From assembly GCF_011047315.1 (NCBI RefSeq), contig NZ_CP049259.1, positions 1,488,001 to 1,552,000 of the forward strand: 64,000 bases of DNA, read 5' to 3'. Shown piece after piece: positions 16,259-25,945 of the stretch. The notes below the pieces were generated by a model. The model was not told the DNA's origin. It ran no database searches and worked only from the letters and a program-made list of their open reading frames with translations. Origin of the DNA: Altererythrobacter sp. BO-6 (GTDB taxonomy: Bacteria > Pseudomonadota > Alphaproteobacteria > Sphingomonadales > Sphingomonadaceae). The position numbers and the translations under genes were made by a program. Each line of letters starts with the position of its first letter. Within the stretch, counting starts at the first letter, position 1.

Positions 16259-17497
16259 CTACGGGCGCCGCCAAAGGTCCTCTAGGGCAACGACGGCGGC
16301 GGCAAGATCGACATCTTCACCGCGACAGATCGCTTCCCGCGTGTGAGTGACTTCGATTGCAGGCGGGACAGATTGATCGCCATAATCGCGGCCGTCCGGT
16401 CCCCAGTTTCCATGGACGGGGAGTGTGACCCGCCATCCGCCTGGAAGATCGAACCTTTCCGAGCTCAGCAGGACGCCGGCGGTCGGTCTGCCAATCAATA
16501 CGGCTGCGGTCTGTTCCTTCGCACCCCAGGCAAAACCTTCAGCCGCGCTTCCCGTTTCAGGGCCGATCAGGATAACGACCGGCTTGTCGAAGCAGCGCTC
16601 GCCGATGTCCTCGATCATCAGCATGGTGGCGCCGTTTCCCTGGCGCACGGCATCGAAAATCGCTTCGGTGGTGTAGGCACCGGTGACGCGGTAAATGTCT
16701 GTGAGGTCCTTTTCCTGAACCGGTCCATCCAGCTTTTCGAGGAACGGACGGGACAACAAGGCAACGCCTGGGCCGGGCTTGCCGAAATAGGCAAGCAGGC
16801 GAAGCGCCGACGCGTTTCCGCCGCTGTTGTTACGGACATCGATCAGCAACCCGTCGGTCTTGCCCAGACTTTCCATGGCTTCGTCGATCAGTTCGGCTGC
16901 ATCGTCGCCGAACCGGTCGGCGCGCAGATAGCCGACCGATCGGCCATCGCCCCGCCGCAGAACGCTCCAGGAAATCGTCCGCTCGCGCGGTGGCCAATAG
17001 GCCGATTCTCGCGGCACCGACAATGTGGTGCGAGTTCCATCGCAGCGTTCGACATCGAGGAGTGCCGGCTGCTCGCGCGGGCCGCGAATGGCTGCGGGAT
17101 CGAGAATACGATCGCCGATCCGCAAGCCTGCCGCACGCGCACCCGATGCAGGGTCGATGTCGACCACCACGTGGGCACCGTCCAGGATATCGGTCAGCAC
17201 AGCGAGGCCCATTGTGGGCGCACTCTTGCCGATCCGTTGAAGACCGACATGCGATACCCCGAGCTCTTTCAGCATCTCCTGGCCGAGGCGTTGAAACTCG
17301 GCATCGGACTTCGCTTCGACCATCGCCTTGCGATAACGCGCGCTGATTGCTGCCCAATCCCGTCCGCCGAAATGCGGATCGTAGAACTGTGTCCTGACCG
17401 TTTGATCCAGAGCTTCGAAGGTTTCGTTGTAATCTTGAGCCGATGCAATCGAGCTGAAGCAACCTAACCCGATTGCGAGCATCGCAATTTTGAACAT
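16259..17497 (-). CDS. S41-family secreted peptidase
   Basis: A 412-residue S41 (C-terminal-processing/TSPc) protease with a signal peptide (MFKIAMLAIGLGCFSSIASA). A helical N-terminal part is followed by a short PDZ-like section around AHVVVDIDPASGARAAGLR and IGDRILD (about 110-135). The peptidase core follows, with LLIDVRNNSGG and the catalytic Ser in PETGSAAEGFAWG (about 310). The position where CtpA-type enzymes have the catalytic Lys (normally E-K-T-x-G-K-G) reads RPTAGVL, so it may use another base, as tricorn-like members do. It is probably periplasmic. The gene is convergent with dcd. Confidence 0.82.
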   Translation of the reverse strand: MFKIAMLAIGLGCFSSIASAQDYNETFEALDQTVRTQFYDPHFGGRDWAAISARYRKAMVEAKSDAEFQRLGQEMLKELGVSHVGLQRIGKSAPTMGLAVLTDILDGAHVVVDIDPASGARAAGLRIGDRILDPAAIRGPREQPALLDVERCDGTRTTLSVPRESAYWPPRERTISWSVLRRGDGRSVGYLRADRFGDDAAELIDEAMESLGKTDGLLIDVRNNSGGNASALRLLAYFGKPGPGVALLSRPFLEKLDGPVQEKDLTDIYRVTGAYTTEAIFDAVRQGNGATMLMIEDIGERCFDKPVVILIGPETGSAAEGFAWGAKEQTAAVLIGRPTAGVLLSSERFDLPGGWRVTLPVHGNWGPDGRDYGDQSVPPAIEVTHTREAICRGEDVDLAAAVVALEDLWRRP

Positions 17498-17842
17498 CTA
17501 TCCTCCGTGGCAGGCACAAGCCTGAGTTGTAAATCAAAGTTCGCCCGTCCAAATTGCATGGTGAGTTGGTGGCGTAAATCACCAGATCGGGACTAGTGCG
17601 ATATTGCAGGATCTGTATGGGACCGGTCCAACCAAGGTCGCTGGACTGGCTCGCTTGAATTAACGCTACCCCACCCACAACCAGCCATCGCCATTTTCCT
17701 ACTGCGGCGAATTCTGGTTCAAACTCTCAGATGGACAACTGTCGTTCCCGCCCCGCTTGCGCGCCCGTTCGGAGTATGGGCGGATCCGAGGGCTGGATCG
17801 CACGACACAGCACGCTTCGGGTGACGCGCATGCTTTCGCGGG
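17498..17842. other. Intergenic region without a supported gene
   Basis: This stretch lies upstream of the S41 gene (minus) and upstream of the repeated regulatory module that precedes the reductase at 18078. Short frames here have no recognisable protein features. A lower-GC segment around 17500-17600 may hold the S41 promoter; no clear -35/-10 pair was identified. Confidence 0.5.
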
Positions 17843-17999
17843 GTCACACAATCCGCCACCACAGATTGACGCTTGTGCAGGCAAAGGTCACACTCTGCCC
17901 CGCCAAAGTTACACTTTGGGCCCTAAAGTCACACTTTTCGCATCCGACAGTCACAGAACCTGGAATTTGGCTCTGGACCGTGTTCCATGTGTTCCATCC
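17843..17999 (+). promoter_or_regulatory. Regulatory module A: six GTCACAC-type units plus doubled GTTCCAT
   Basis: GTCACAC-like heptamers begin at 17843, 17866 (degenerate, TTGACGC), 17887, 17908 (GTTACAC), 17928 and 17950 (GTCACAG). The spacing is 20-23 nt, about two DNA turns, so all units face one side of the helix. Several are embedded in AAAGTCACACTTT. A 9-nt direct repeat, GTTCCATGT then GTTCCATCC, follows at 17982-17999, 32 nt after the last unit start. The reductase start codon is 96 nt after the first GTTCC. A closely similar module in the same orientation to its gene is found at 30565-30719. The function is inferred as activator or repressor binding; no known regulator site matches. 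Confidence 0.7.
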
Positions 18000-18077
18000 T
18001 GCCCGACCGGTCCCCCCTATCAGGCCTTTGACACACGCGGCGCTTGCGCCCATGTCAGCCCGCAAAGGAGAGCATGC

Positions 18078-19259
18078 ATGCCCAGCGACAATCGCGAATT
18101 CGACATCATCGTCTATGGCGCCACCGGCTACACCGGGCGGCTCGTCGCCGAATATCTGGACCAGCACTATGGCGGCCGTGCGGACGGTCCCAAATGGGCG
18201 ATGGCGGGCCGCAGCCTCGACAAGCTGGAGCAGGTGCGCGACGCGATCGGTGCGCCCGACACCACCCCGCTGGTGGTGGCTGATGCCGACGATCCGGCCA
18301 GCCTTGAGGCGATGTGCCGCCGCACCCGCGTGGTGATCACCACGGTCGGCCCGTACCAGCTTTATGGCGACGGTCTGGTCGCGGCCTGCGTCAAGACCGG
18401 CACCGACTATGCCGATCTGTGCGGCGAGCCGGTGTGGATGCGCCAGAAGATCGACGAGCATATGGAAGCGGCCAAGGCGAGCGGCGCGCATATCTGCTTT
18501 TCCTCCGGTTTCGATTCGATCCCGTTCGACCTCGGCGTGCTGATGGCGCAGAAGGAAGCGGTGAAGCGCTTCGGCAAACCCGCGCCGCGCATCAAGGGCC
18601 GCGTGCGCGCGATGGCGGGCGGCGCATCGGGCGGCACCGTCGCCAGCCTGACCGAAACGATGAAGGCGGTGGCGAAGAACCCGCGGCTGATTTCGATCCT
18701 GCGTTCAAGCTTCGGCCTCACCCCCGGCTTCGAAGGGCCGGACCAGCCATCGGGCATGATCCCCGGCTATGAAGAGAAGTTCGGCAAATGGGCCGCGCCC
18801 TTCGTGATGGCGCCGATCAACACCAAGAACGTCCACCGCACCAATTTCCTGCTTGGCCACCCATGGGGCGAGGATTTCAGATATGACGAGATGGTGCTGA
18901 CCAGCCCGGGCGAAGCGGGCAAGAAGATGGCCGAAGGCGCGGTCGAAATGATGAAGAACCCGTTCGGCATGAAGCCGCCCAAGCCGGGCGAAGGCCCGAC
19001 CAAGGAAGAGCGCGAGAACGGCTTTTACGATATCGCCTTCCTGGCCGAGATGCCCGATGGCCAGTCGCTGCTCTACGGGGTCAAGGGCAGATACGATCCG
19101 GGCTATGGCTCGACCAGCCGGATGATCGCCGAAACCGGCATCGCGCTCTTGTCATGCGACAAGCCCGGCGGGATCGGGACGCCGGGCTATTTCCTGGGCG
19201 AAGCGCTGGTTGACCGGCTGCAAGAGCATGCCGAGCTGACCTTTGCGGTGGAGGAGTGA
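18078..19259 (+). CDS. Saccharopine dehydrogenase-like / trans-acting enoyl reductase-family protein
   Basis: A 393-residue NAD(P)-dependent reductase of the saccharopine-dehydrogenase-like family. It starts with FDIIVYGATGYTGRLVAEYL, a Rossmann phosphate loop (about 8-27), followed by VVITTVGPYQLYG and the TDYADLCGEP segment. The ICFSSGFDSIPFDLG motif (about 140-155) is characteristic of the group that includes mycobacterial trans-acting enoyl reductases and many uncharacterised bacterial proteins. AAAGGAG seven bases before the ATG at 18078 fixes the start and excludes a 107-codon upstream extension. The promoter region holds regulatory module A. The substrate is unknown; lipid or acyl reduction is possible. 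Confidence 0.85.
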   Translation: MPSDNREFDIIVYGATGYTGRLVAEYLDQHYGGRADGPKWAMAGRSLDKLEQVRDAIGAPDTTPLVVADADDPASLEAMCRRTRVVITTVGPYQLYGDGLVAACVKTGTDYADLCGEPVWMRQKIDEHMEAAKASGAHICFSSGFDSIPFDLGVLMAQKEAVKRFGKPAPRIKGRVRAMAGGASGGTVASLTETMKAVAKNPRLISILRSSFGLTPGFEGPDQPSGMIPGYEEKFGKWAAPFVMAPINTKNVHRTNFLLGHPWGEDFRYDEMVLTSPGEAGKKMAEGAVEMMKNPFGMKPPKPGEGPTKEERENGFYDIAFLAEMPDGQSLLYGVKGRYDPGYGSTSRMIAETGIALLSCDKPGGIGTPGYFLGEALVDRLQEHAELTFAVEE

Positions 19260-19270
19260 AGGAAGACGAA

Positions 19271-19295
19271 GCGGGGCCAGGTTAACCGGCCCCGC
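19271..19295. terminator. Bidirectional hairpin between convergent genes
   Basis: GCGGGGCC and GGCCCCGC form a perfect 8-bp GC stem around a 9-nt loop containing GTTAAC. It lies between the stop codons of the reductase (+) and the TonB receptor (-), so it can serve both. No long U-run on either side. Confidence 0.6.
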
Positions 19296-19305
19296 CACTC
19301 GTTGA

Positions 19306-21503
19306 TCAGAAGCTGAAGCGAAGGCTTGCCTTGAGGTTGCGTCCCGCCAGCGGCACGAAATCCTTCGTAAAGCTGGCATGGCGGCGGCCGGTAACGTCAA
19401 AGATGTTATCCGCGCCCACCAGCAGGCTGACCCCGTCATTGTCGCGCAGCGGGCGCCAGCTGACCGAGAGATTGACCAGCGTGAAGGCTGAGGTTGGCGT
19501 TTCGAAAGTCTCGACCCGGTCCTGCTTGGCAAACCATTGCACTTCGCCGCGCACGTCGAATTGCGAGGTTTGCGCTTCGAGCGCGCCCAGCAGGCTGAGC
19601 GGCGGGATCCGCGGAATCGGCGAGCCATCGTCGAGCGAGGCGCGGATATAGTCGCCGCGCACATCGGCCATCAGCGTGACATAGCCATTGTCGAACACCG
19701 GATAGCTGAATTCGCCTTCGATCCCGAAATATTTGGCATCGTCCTGCAGGTAGACGAACACCGGCAGCTCGTCCTCTTCCTCACCCGTCTCGGTCAGGTA
19801 GATGTAATCGTCGAACCAGTTCTGGAACACCGCAAAGCTCAGCTGCGCCTTGCCGATCCTGCCGCGCACAAAGCCTTCGACCCCCAGCGCGCGTTCGCTG
19901 GAAAGGTCGGCATCGCCGATCTCGTAAGCCTGGGTGGCGATATGCGGCCCGTCGGAAAACAGCTCTTCGGCGCTCGGCGCACGTTCGGCGCGCGAGAAAT
20001 TGACGCCCGCGCGCAGCGCTTCGTCGCTTTCCCAGATGAAGCCAACCGCGCCGGACAGCGTGTCGAAATTGCGCGCCACGCCCAGCGCCTGCGATCTCGA
20101 CATCGGTGATCTCGTAACGGCCGGCCACTTCGACCTGGAACGGGCCGCCGCCAAATTCCTGCAAGGTGAACAGCGCGTATTGGTCAGTCCGGTTGGGCAG
20201 GACGTAGGCTTCGGCGCCCTCGGCAAAGAAGTCACGGTAATAGTACTGGCCGCCGATCGAGCCGCGCCAATTGCGGGTTTCCTGCTGCACCAGTTCGACG
20301 CGGGCTTCGAGCCCCTCGACATCGAAAGTCGTGCCCACTTCGTCGCCTTCGAACTCGGTGTGAGTGTAATCGCTATAGCCCAGCCGGGTGATCAGCTTCG
20401 AAAACACCCCCTGGCCCAACGCCAGCTGGCCGCGCATGTCGGCGCGGGAATTGCTTGAGGTCGATCGAGACGAGCTCTTCACCCTCCTCTTCGCCTTCTT
20501 CCTCCCCCTCTTCGCCGTGGTGATGGCCCGCACCGGGCCGGGTCGGCACGCCGTAGCGGGTGTCGTACCAGCCGATCGCAGCGCCCAGCATGTTCTCCCC
20601 ATCGATAAAGGCAAAGCCTGCGTTGGCGGTCCAGGTACGTGTTGCACTGTTGGGCAGGATCCCGCGTTGTTCGGCGGCTTCGCGCAATTCTTCCGCTTCC
20701 TCGAGCTCGCCTTCCTCGGCTTCCTCTTCAGCTTCTTCGAGCAATTCGGCGCGCAGCAGCGGCGAGACCTGGTATCCGGCGATCTCCAGGTCATTTGTCT
20801 CGCGCCAGGTGCCGTCAAAATGCACCACGAAGCGGTCGCTCAGCGGCAAATCGACCGAGGCCCCGCCTTCGCGCAGGTCATAGGCCGAATTCCACGAGAG
20901 CAGGCCATCAAGATGCACCGGCTCATCCGGCACGCGGCGCGGGATGCGCTTGTCGATCACATTGACCGCGCCGCCGATCGCCTGGCTGCCATAGAGCATT
21001 ACCGCCGGGCCGCGCAGCACCTCGATCCGCTCTGCCGTGAGCGGGTCGATCGTGGTGGCATGGTCGACCGAGGTGTTGGAGACGTCGATCGTGCCGAGGC
21101 CATCGGTCAGCACGCGCACGCGCTCGCCCTGGAAGCCGCGCAAGACCGGCCGCGAGGCGCCGGGCGAGAAGCTGGTGGCGGACACGCCTGGCAGCTTGAC
21201 CAGCACTTCGCCGATCTGCCCGGCGAGGTTTTGTTGCACATCCTCGATGTCGAACACCGAGGTACCGGCCAGGATATCGAGCTGTTCCAGCCCGGCGGCG
21301 GTGACGATGATATTGCCCTGGTAATCGATCCGCGGGTCATGCACGTCATCGACCACGCGCTCGGAAGCCGGGGCGGCCTCGTCCTGCCGCTGCCCCTCGT
21401 CGGCGGCGACGGCTGGGGCGGAGGCAATGCCCAGGGCAAGCGCACTGGTCATGGCATGGCGCAAAGCGGGAATCGGGAACTGACGGATAGGAAGTGAAGT
21501 CAC
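19306..21503 (-). pseudogene. TonB-dependent receptor, ZnuD/zinc-type, with two apparent frameshifts
   Basis: In three frames this reads as one TonB receptor of about 730 residues. The first frame has a signal peptide, a plug (VLVKLPGVSATSFSPG, RPVLRGFQGERVRVL, IEVLRGPAVMLYGSQAIGG) and metal-like loops rich in Glu and His (GAGHHHGEEGEEEGEE). Frame two resumes at RADMRGQLALGQGVF after about 20446 (GGG on + strand). Frame three resumes at ALGVARNFDTLSGAVGF after about 20092-20098 and ends in LKASLRFSF. Removing one base at each site restores a full barrel. His-rich loops and the plug resemble ZnuD zinc receptors (inference). The GTG at 21503 has AAAGAGG eight bases upstream. Either a decayed gene or two sequencing insertions. 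Confidence 0.8.
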
Positions 21504-21538
21504 AAACGGCCTCTTTCAGGAGTTTGGGATGGTTATGT

Positions 21539-21552
21539 GATGATGTATCATC
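21539..21552. promoter_or_regulatory. Inverted repeat before the zinc-type receptor
   Basis: GATGAT and ATCATC arms flank a central GT, 36 nt upstream of the receptor start codon. A metal-responsive regulator such as Zur would fit the receptor's likely role, but the sequence does not clearly match a published Zur box. Reported as a candidate only. Confidence 0.3.
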
Positions 21553-21682
21553 GCCCATAGCAACTCGCGCGACCTGCGCAAGGCCCGATTTCGCGGGTTC
21601 GATGAGCCGCACTGCGCCGCCGACGAGCAACATGCGCCGGTCGGCTTGCAACCCGATAGGTCTTTCGACTTTTGGAAAAAAA

Positions 21683-21757
21683 TGGAGCGGGCGAAGAGAT
21701 CCGAACTCTCGACCCCAACCTTGGCAAGGTTGTGCTCTACCCCTGAGCTACGCCCGC
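21683..21757 (-). tRNA. tRNA-Gly (anticodon GCC)
   Basis: Read on the minus strand, the sequence folds into a full cloverleaf. Acceptor GCGGGCG pairs with CGCCCGC, followed by T and an encoded CCA. The D arm is AGCTC..GAGC, the anticodon stem CAACC/GGTTG encloses TTGCCAA, giving anticodon GCC (glycine), and the T arm is GAGAG/CTCTT with loop TTCGGAT. Length is 75 nt including CCA. A run of seven T (minus strand) starts right after the 3' end and probably terminates transcription. Confidence 0.96.
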
Positions 21758-21986
21758 TCACTGGCGCTCCGCGATGCGGCCCGATTGGCACTCCATCACG
21801 GGGGAGGCGGCGCGATTAGCAGCGCTTCCCCCAGCCCGCAAGCGGAAAATGTCATGCTTGCAGTCAAGCCCCGTGCCCGCCAAAGTGCCCCTTCACATTC
21901 GTGCGCCAAGCCCCACATGGAAGCCGCACGCGCGAGTCCGTTTTGGCTCGCCTCACATCGGATCAGGAGCACCAATCTTGGCAAGC

Positions 21987-22896
21987 ATGGGCCTCAATCT
22001 CGACGAACAGAAAGCGGTCGACCGCTTCCCGCAAGAATGTGGTCGAACCCTCGATGACCAAGCTGGTGGTGCTCGATTTCTGGGCTGAGTGGTGCGGCCC
22101 GTGCAAGGCGCTGGCGCCGGTGCTGGAAAAGGTCGCCGCCGAATATGCCGACAAGGGCGTGGTGCTGGCCAAGGTGAACGTGGACGAGGAACAGTTCATC
22201 GCCGCACAGTTCCAGGTCCGCTCGATCCCCACCGTCTATGCCATGTTCCAGGGCCAGCCGGTGGCCGACCTGACGCAGGCCCGCACCGAATCGCAGCTGA
22301 AGCAGATGCTCGACCAGATCCTGGCCCAGCTTCCGGTGCAGGCCGGCGCGGACGGCGAGCAGCCACAGCAGGACGTCAGCCAATTCATCGCAATGGGCGA
22401 ACAGATCTTGGCCGATGGCGACGCGCCGCGAGCGGCCACGATTTTCGCGCAGGTGGTGGAAATGGCGCCTGACAATGTGGCGGCGCATGCCGGGCTGGTC
22501 CGCGCGCTGGTGGGCGCGGGCGAAACGGCGCAGGCACAGCAAGTGCTCGACGCGATGGAGCCCGCTTTGCGTGACGATCCGGCGATGGCCCCCGCCAAGG
22601 CCGCGCTCGAACTGGCAGCCAATGCGGTCGACGACAGCGAGCTGGCCGCGCTGCGCGATGCCGCATCCGCCAATCCCGCCAACATGGACAGGCAGTTCGC
22701 CTTTGCCGAAGCGGCCTTTGCCGCAGGTGCCCGCGATGAAGCGGCGGACACGCTGCTCGCCATGGTCGCCGCCGACCGCGAATGGAACGAGGGCGCGGCG
22801 CGGGCCAAGCTGCTGCAGATCTTCGAAGCGGTCGGCCTTGAAGACGCGTGGGTCGTCAGCCAGCGCCGCCGCCTGTCGCACATCCTGTTCGGTTGA
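21987..22896 (+). CDS. Thioredoxin-TPR co-chaperone (CnoX/YbbN-like), with apparent frameshift near the start
   Basis: A thioredoxin domain with the redox motif WAEWCGPCK and cis-Pro segment VRSIPTVYAM is followed by a helical TPR-type region (about 130-300, repeated A-rich helices). This is the layout of CnoX/YbbN, a chaperone-linked thioredoxin. The conserved N-terminus reads MGLNLDEQKAVDRF from 21987 (a TTG at 21978, nine bases after AGGAG, is an alternative start). It then needs one C removed from the CCC run at 22028-22030 to enter the main frame at RKNVVEPSMTKLVVLDFW. Without correction translation could start at ATG 22054. The insertion is probably a sequencing error. The LON-domain gene follows after 4 nt. 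Confidence 0.82.
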
Positions 22897-22900
22897 GGCG

Positions 22901-23512
22901 GTGAGCACGCGCCTCTCGATCTTTCCGCTGCCCGGCGTGATCCTGTTTCCGGGCCTGCAGCTGCCGCTGCACATCTTCGAGCCGCGTTACCGCGCGCTGG
23001 TGGGCGATGCGCTGGTGCGCGATCGCCGCATTGGCATGATCCAGCCGCAGCGCCCGGTCGAAGGTGCGCCGCTCTATTCGGTCGGCTGCGTCGGACGGAT
23101 CGGCGAGATCGAAGCGATGGAAGACGGGCGCTACAACCTCGTGCTCGAAGGCGAAGCGCGGTTTCGCATCATCCGCGAGCTCGACGTCACGACGGCGTTC
23201 CGCCAGGTCGAGGCCGAACTGATCGAGGAAGACGAGGAAGCGGTGCTTTCCGCAGTCGAGCGCGCCAGTTTCGAACGCGAGGCGCGCCGCTTTGCCGATA
23301 ACCAGGGTTACAGCGTGGACTGGGCCTCGGTCGAGCGGCTCGACGACGAATCGCTGATCAATGGCGTGTCACAGATTGCGCCGTTCGATCCGGCGTCGAA
23401 ACAGGCCTTGCTCGAGGCACCCGACCTGCCCGCCCGCTGCGAACTGCTGGTCCAGCTGATGTACTTCTATGGCCGCAGCGACGGCAATGATGACCGGGTG
23501 ACCCTGCAATAG
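22901..23512 (+). CDS. LON substrate-binding-domain (PUA-like) protein
   Basis: A 203-residue stand-alone LON N-terminal domain protein, not fused to a protease. It begins LSIFPLPGVILFPGLQLPLH with IFEPRYRALV, the hallmark of the domain, and continues with RIGMIQPQ, VGCVGRIGEIEAMEDGRYNLVLEGEARFRI. The GTG start at 22901 lies just after the thioredoxin-TPR stop, within a GAGGCGGTGAGC context that provides the ribosome site, so the two genes are probably translated together. Its molecular role in bacteria is not established; association with proteostasis is suggested by the neighbour. Confidence 0.88.
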   Translation: MSTRLSIFPLPGVILFPGLQLPLHIFEPRYRALVGDALVRDRRIGMIQPQRPVEGAPLYSVGCVGRIGEIEAMEDGRYNLVLEGEARFRIIRELDVTTAFRQVEAELIEEDEEAVLSAVERASFEREARRFADNQGYSVDWASVERLDDESLINGVSQIAPFDPASKQALLEAPDLPARCELLVQLMYFYGRSDGNDDRVTLQ

Positions 23513-23536
23513 CGCCTTGCCGCGAAATATCGGCAT

Positions 23537-24616
23537 TCAGATCGGAGAGGCAGGGGCACGATTGTCCGACTGTGGGTGGGAAGCGGACGTTCGAAGTGTG
23601 CAGTCAGCAAGGGTTTCTTGGCATCCAGTCTGATACCGAATGCACCCCCGTCCATCGAGGAAGGGGCTTGCGCTTCCCCCGACATCGGTAATCGTAAGGT
23701 TAGCGCCAGTAGCACCTTCATCCTTGTGAACGAGCATTGTTCCGGAGCAATCGAAACTCAGAATATCGCCTCTAGCAATCCAGTTTTCATGAACTGGGTT
23801 TCCTGAGAGATCATATATTCTGATGTAGTCGCTGCTGTCCGCACCCTTGTGCGCCACAGCGAATTTGGCTGTGCCAGAGGCATAAATGCCCGTTACGTCG
23901 AAGTAGGGACTTGTGAAGTGTTCTCCATAATTGAGAACAGGAGTTATATCGCCATTGGAAAGATCGAAGCGATAAATATGCTCGGGATATTCGACACCCA
24001 CGGCTCCACCGCTGAAATAGACTACATTTCCCTCACCGGAACGCGGGCTCCAGTGAACATCCATCACGCTAAAGTTGGAGAGTACAAGCGATAGGTTTGA
24101 TGTCGTAAGATCATAGATCCAAAGTCGACGGGAAGCGTTCGAAGCGAGATTGTTTGGCTCACTTGATGACTCAGAGAATGCCAGGCGGTCGCCGCTCGGA
24201 GAAAAATCCATCCAAGCAATTCGGCCGGCGCCGGCGCCACGACTTTGGCGTGCTGAGATGAGCGTCTTTGCCCCTATCGCCACGGGAGAAGTTGTCCACG
24301 ACGTCAGGTACAAGTCCCCGTATTCAGCGTAAGCGATAAGCGCATCTTGCTCATCGGAAGCGGTAAACCCATCAAGCTGTGCACTTGGTGCCGAATGGAC
24401 TGTCACATAAGATTGCCCGTCGATACCGGTTAGGCGGAGATCCTGTGATTTCCTTCCATTGTATTGATAGAGAATTTCTGGTGCGAACTCGGTGGAATCG
24501 CCTTTACCGCCCTTGCCGCCGCCATTGCCGCTTTCCTTATTCGGTGGTGCGGCGATGGTCGTCGTGGATACGGCTGCGCAAAGCAGCAATGCGGTGAATG
24601 TGCGGCGCAATGTCAT
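23537..24616 (-). CDS. Secreted beta-propeller-like protein of unknown function
   Basis: A 359-residue exported protein. It has a signal peptide (MTLRRTFTALLLCAAVS, cleavage near TTIAA) and a glycine/lysine-rich linker (SGNGGGKGGKGDS, about 29-41). A series of beta-blade repeats resembles TolB/PD40 propellers: ILYQYNGRKSQDLRLTGIDG, GRIAWMDFSPSGDRLAFS, LWIYDLTTSNLSL, VMDVHWSP, IYRFDLSNGDI and IRIYDLSG. The composition is distinctly lower in GC than the neighbours. It is divergent from the LuxR-type regulator at 24792. No enzyme motif is seen; a binding or sensing role at the cell surface is possible. Confidence 0.72.
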   Translation of the reverse strand: MTLRRTFTALLLCAAVSTTTIAAPPNKESGNGGGKGGKGDSTEFAPEILYQYNGRKSQDLRLTGIDGQSYVTVHSAPSAQLDGFTASDEQDALIAYAEYGDLYLTSWTTSPVAIGAKTLISARQSRGAGAGRIAWMDFSPSGDRLAFSESSSEPNNLASNASRRLWIYDLTTSNLSLVLSNFSVMDVHWSPRSGEGNVVYFSGGAVGVEYPEHIYRFDLSNGDITPVLNYGEHFTSPYFDVTGIYASGTAKFAVAHKGADSSDYIRIYDLSGNPVHENWIARGDILSFDCSGTMLVHKDEGATGANLTITDVGGSASPFLDGRGCIRYQTGCQETLADCTLRTSASHPQSDNRAPASPI

Positions 24617-24791
24617 GTTCGGCCCCTCCGGCGATAAAGTGAGCTAGGCAGGCTAAGATCAGCTAACTTGCCATTTCTGTCATCATCTGTTCTGATGATG
24701 CGGGCCAAAATAAGTTGAGGTATTTCGCCTTTGTAAGGTTGAGTCTCCAATTGAGAATAGGGTCGCGGTTGTTTGCAACAGGGGCAACGCG

Positions 24792-25868
24792 ATGGAAATT
24801 ATTGGCAAGATCTACGAGGCGCTCGATGATGACGAGGCGTTTGAAACGCTCCCTTCCATTGTTGCTGAAGCTGTTGGATCTCGTTCCTGTACCTTTCAGC
24901 TTTTTTCGAAAGACTCCGTTCTCGAAGGGATGTGGCACCACTACTTCCAAGTGGAGATGGACCAATTCTATCGTGAAAATGGCCTACATGTTCACGACTT
25001 GTGGGCGAAGACCATGCTACAAGCGGGTGTCGGCAGGGCAAACTTGCACTCGGAATTTTTAGACACTGCCGAATTCTGTAAGTCGTTTTTTTATAATGAG
25101 TTCATACGCCGGTTCGGAGATGACTCAGCACATTGTCTCGGCTTCGGTTCAGAGACACCTGACGGCGGTCTGGTAGTTATGGGATTGCATCGCGCTAGAT
25201 CCGATCAGGATTTTACAGAAGAAGAGCGCTCAAAGCTGGAGTTCCTTCGCCCCCATATTACCCGTGTAGCTATTCTTCGTAAAAGACTTGCTGAAGCAGC
25301 GGGCAACGCTGTTGGAGCCCTTGCTGCAGTCGATTGCCTGGAAGATGCATATCTAATGCTTGCGCCCGATCGGCGCATTTCCTTTGCAAACGCAGCTGCT
25401 GAAGCACTTTTGCGAGAGCAAAAGCTGATGAGGGCATCCGATGGAAAGCTCTATGTTTGCCGAACCCAAGACGACGATAGACTTTCACGAGCATTAGACG
25501 ATGCCAACCTTAATGAGCTGTCGGGCAAATTATCGTTTCTTGCACGAGACTCGAATAGCGCCGTTTGGCGCTTTACGCTGGCGCCAAAGGCGTTCGATGG
25601 CGAGACCATGGTTCTCTTGTGGATCGACCGATGCCAGCCAGCCCTTGCTGCGCCTGAGGCCATGAAACAGATTTACGGGCTTACACCAGCCGAGCTTCCG
25701 ATTCTGATGGCGGTGAGCCAGGGTCATTCAGCCGGCGAAATTTCCGACCAACATGGGATTTCGATTGCGACCGTGCGCTCGCACATCCAGCACATCTACC
25801 AAAAGACTGGGGTCAACAAGGCAACCCAGTTGGCACAGTTGGTCGCGAGTCTGCCTAGGGTCAGATGA
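24792..25868 (+). CDS. LuxR-type HTH transcriptional regulator
   Basis: A 358-residue regulator. The C-terminal LuxR/GerE helix-turn-helix (about 295-355) reads IYGLTPAELPILMAVSQGHS then ISDQHGISIATVRSHIQHIY and KTGVNKATQLAQLV. The N-terminal 250 residues may hold a GAF-like part (HCLGFGSETPDGGLVVMG) and a PAS-like part (DAYLMLAPDRRISFANAAAEALL). No response-regulator receiver domain is present, so it likely senses a ligand directly. Coding composition is lower in GC than the chromosome around it, like the divergent secreted-protein gene; both may have arrived together. The ATG at 24792 has no strong ribosome site. Confidence 0.85.
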   Translation: MEIIGKIYEALDDDEAFETLPSIVAEAVGSRSCTFQLFSKDSVLEGMWHHYFQVEMDQFYRENGLHVHDLWAKTMLQAGVGRANLHSEFLDTAEFCKSFFYNEFIRRFGDDSAHCLGFGSETPDGGLVVMGLHRARSDQDFTEEERSKLEFLRPHITRVAILRKRLAEAAGNAVGALAAVDCLEDAYLMLAPDRRISFANAAAEALLREQKLMRASDGKLYVCRTQDDDRLSRALDDANLNELSGKLSFLARDSNSAVWRFTLAPKAFDGETMVLLWIDRCQPALAAPEAMKQIYGLTPAELPILMAVSQGHSAGEISDQHGISIATVRSHIQHIYQKTGVNKATQLAQLVASLPRVR

Positions 25869-25945
25869 ATGCACTCGGTTGGGAACAAGCGGCCGCTGCA
25901 ATGTCAGCAATTGGGTCGCCAGCAGTCGGTCCGCTTCAGGCCCTG

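Noticed and set aside
17843-17999. CRISPR-like array
   Set aside because: Unit cores are only about 7-13 nt, degenerate and 20-23 nt apart, with no true repeat-spacer structure and no cas genes.
17982-17999. LexA (SOS) box
   Set aside because: The alphaproteobacterial box is GTTC-N7-GTTC; here the gap is five bases and the repeat extends over nine bases.
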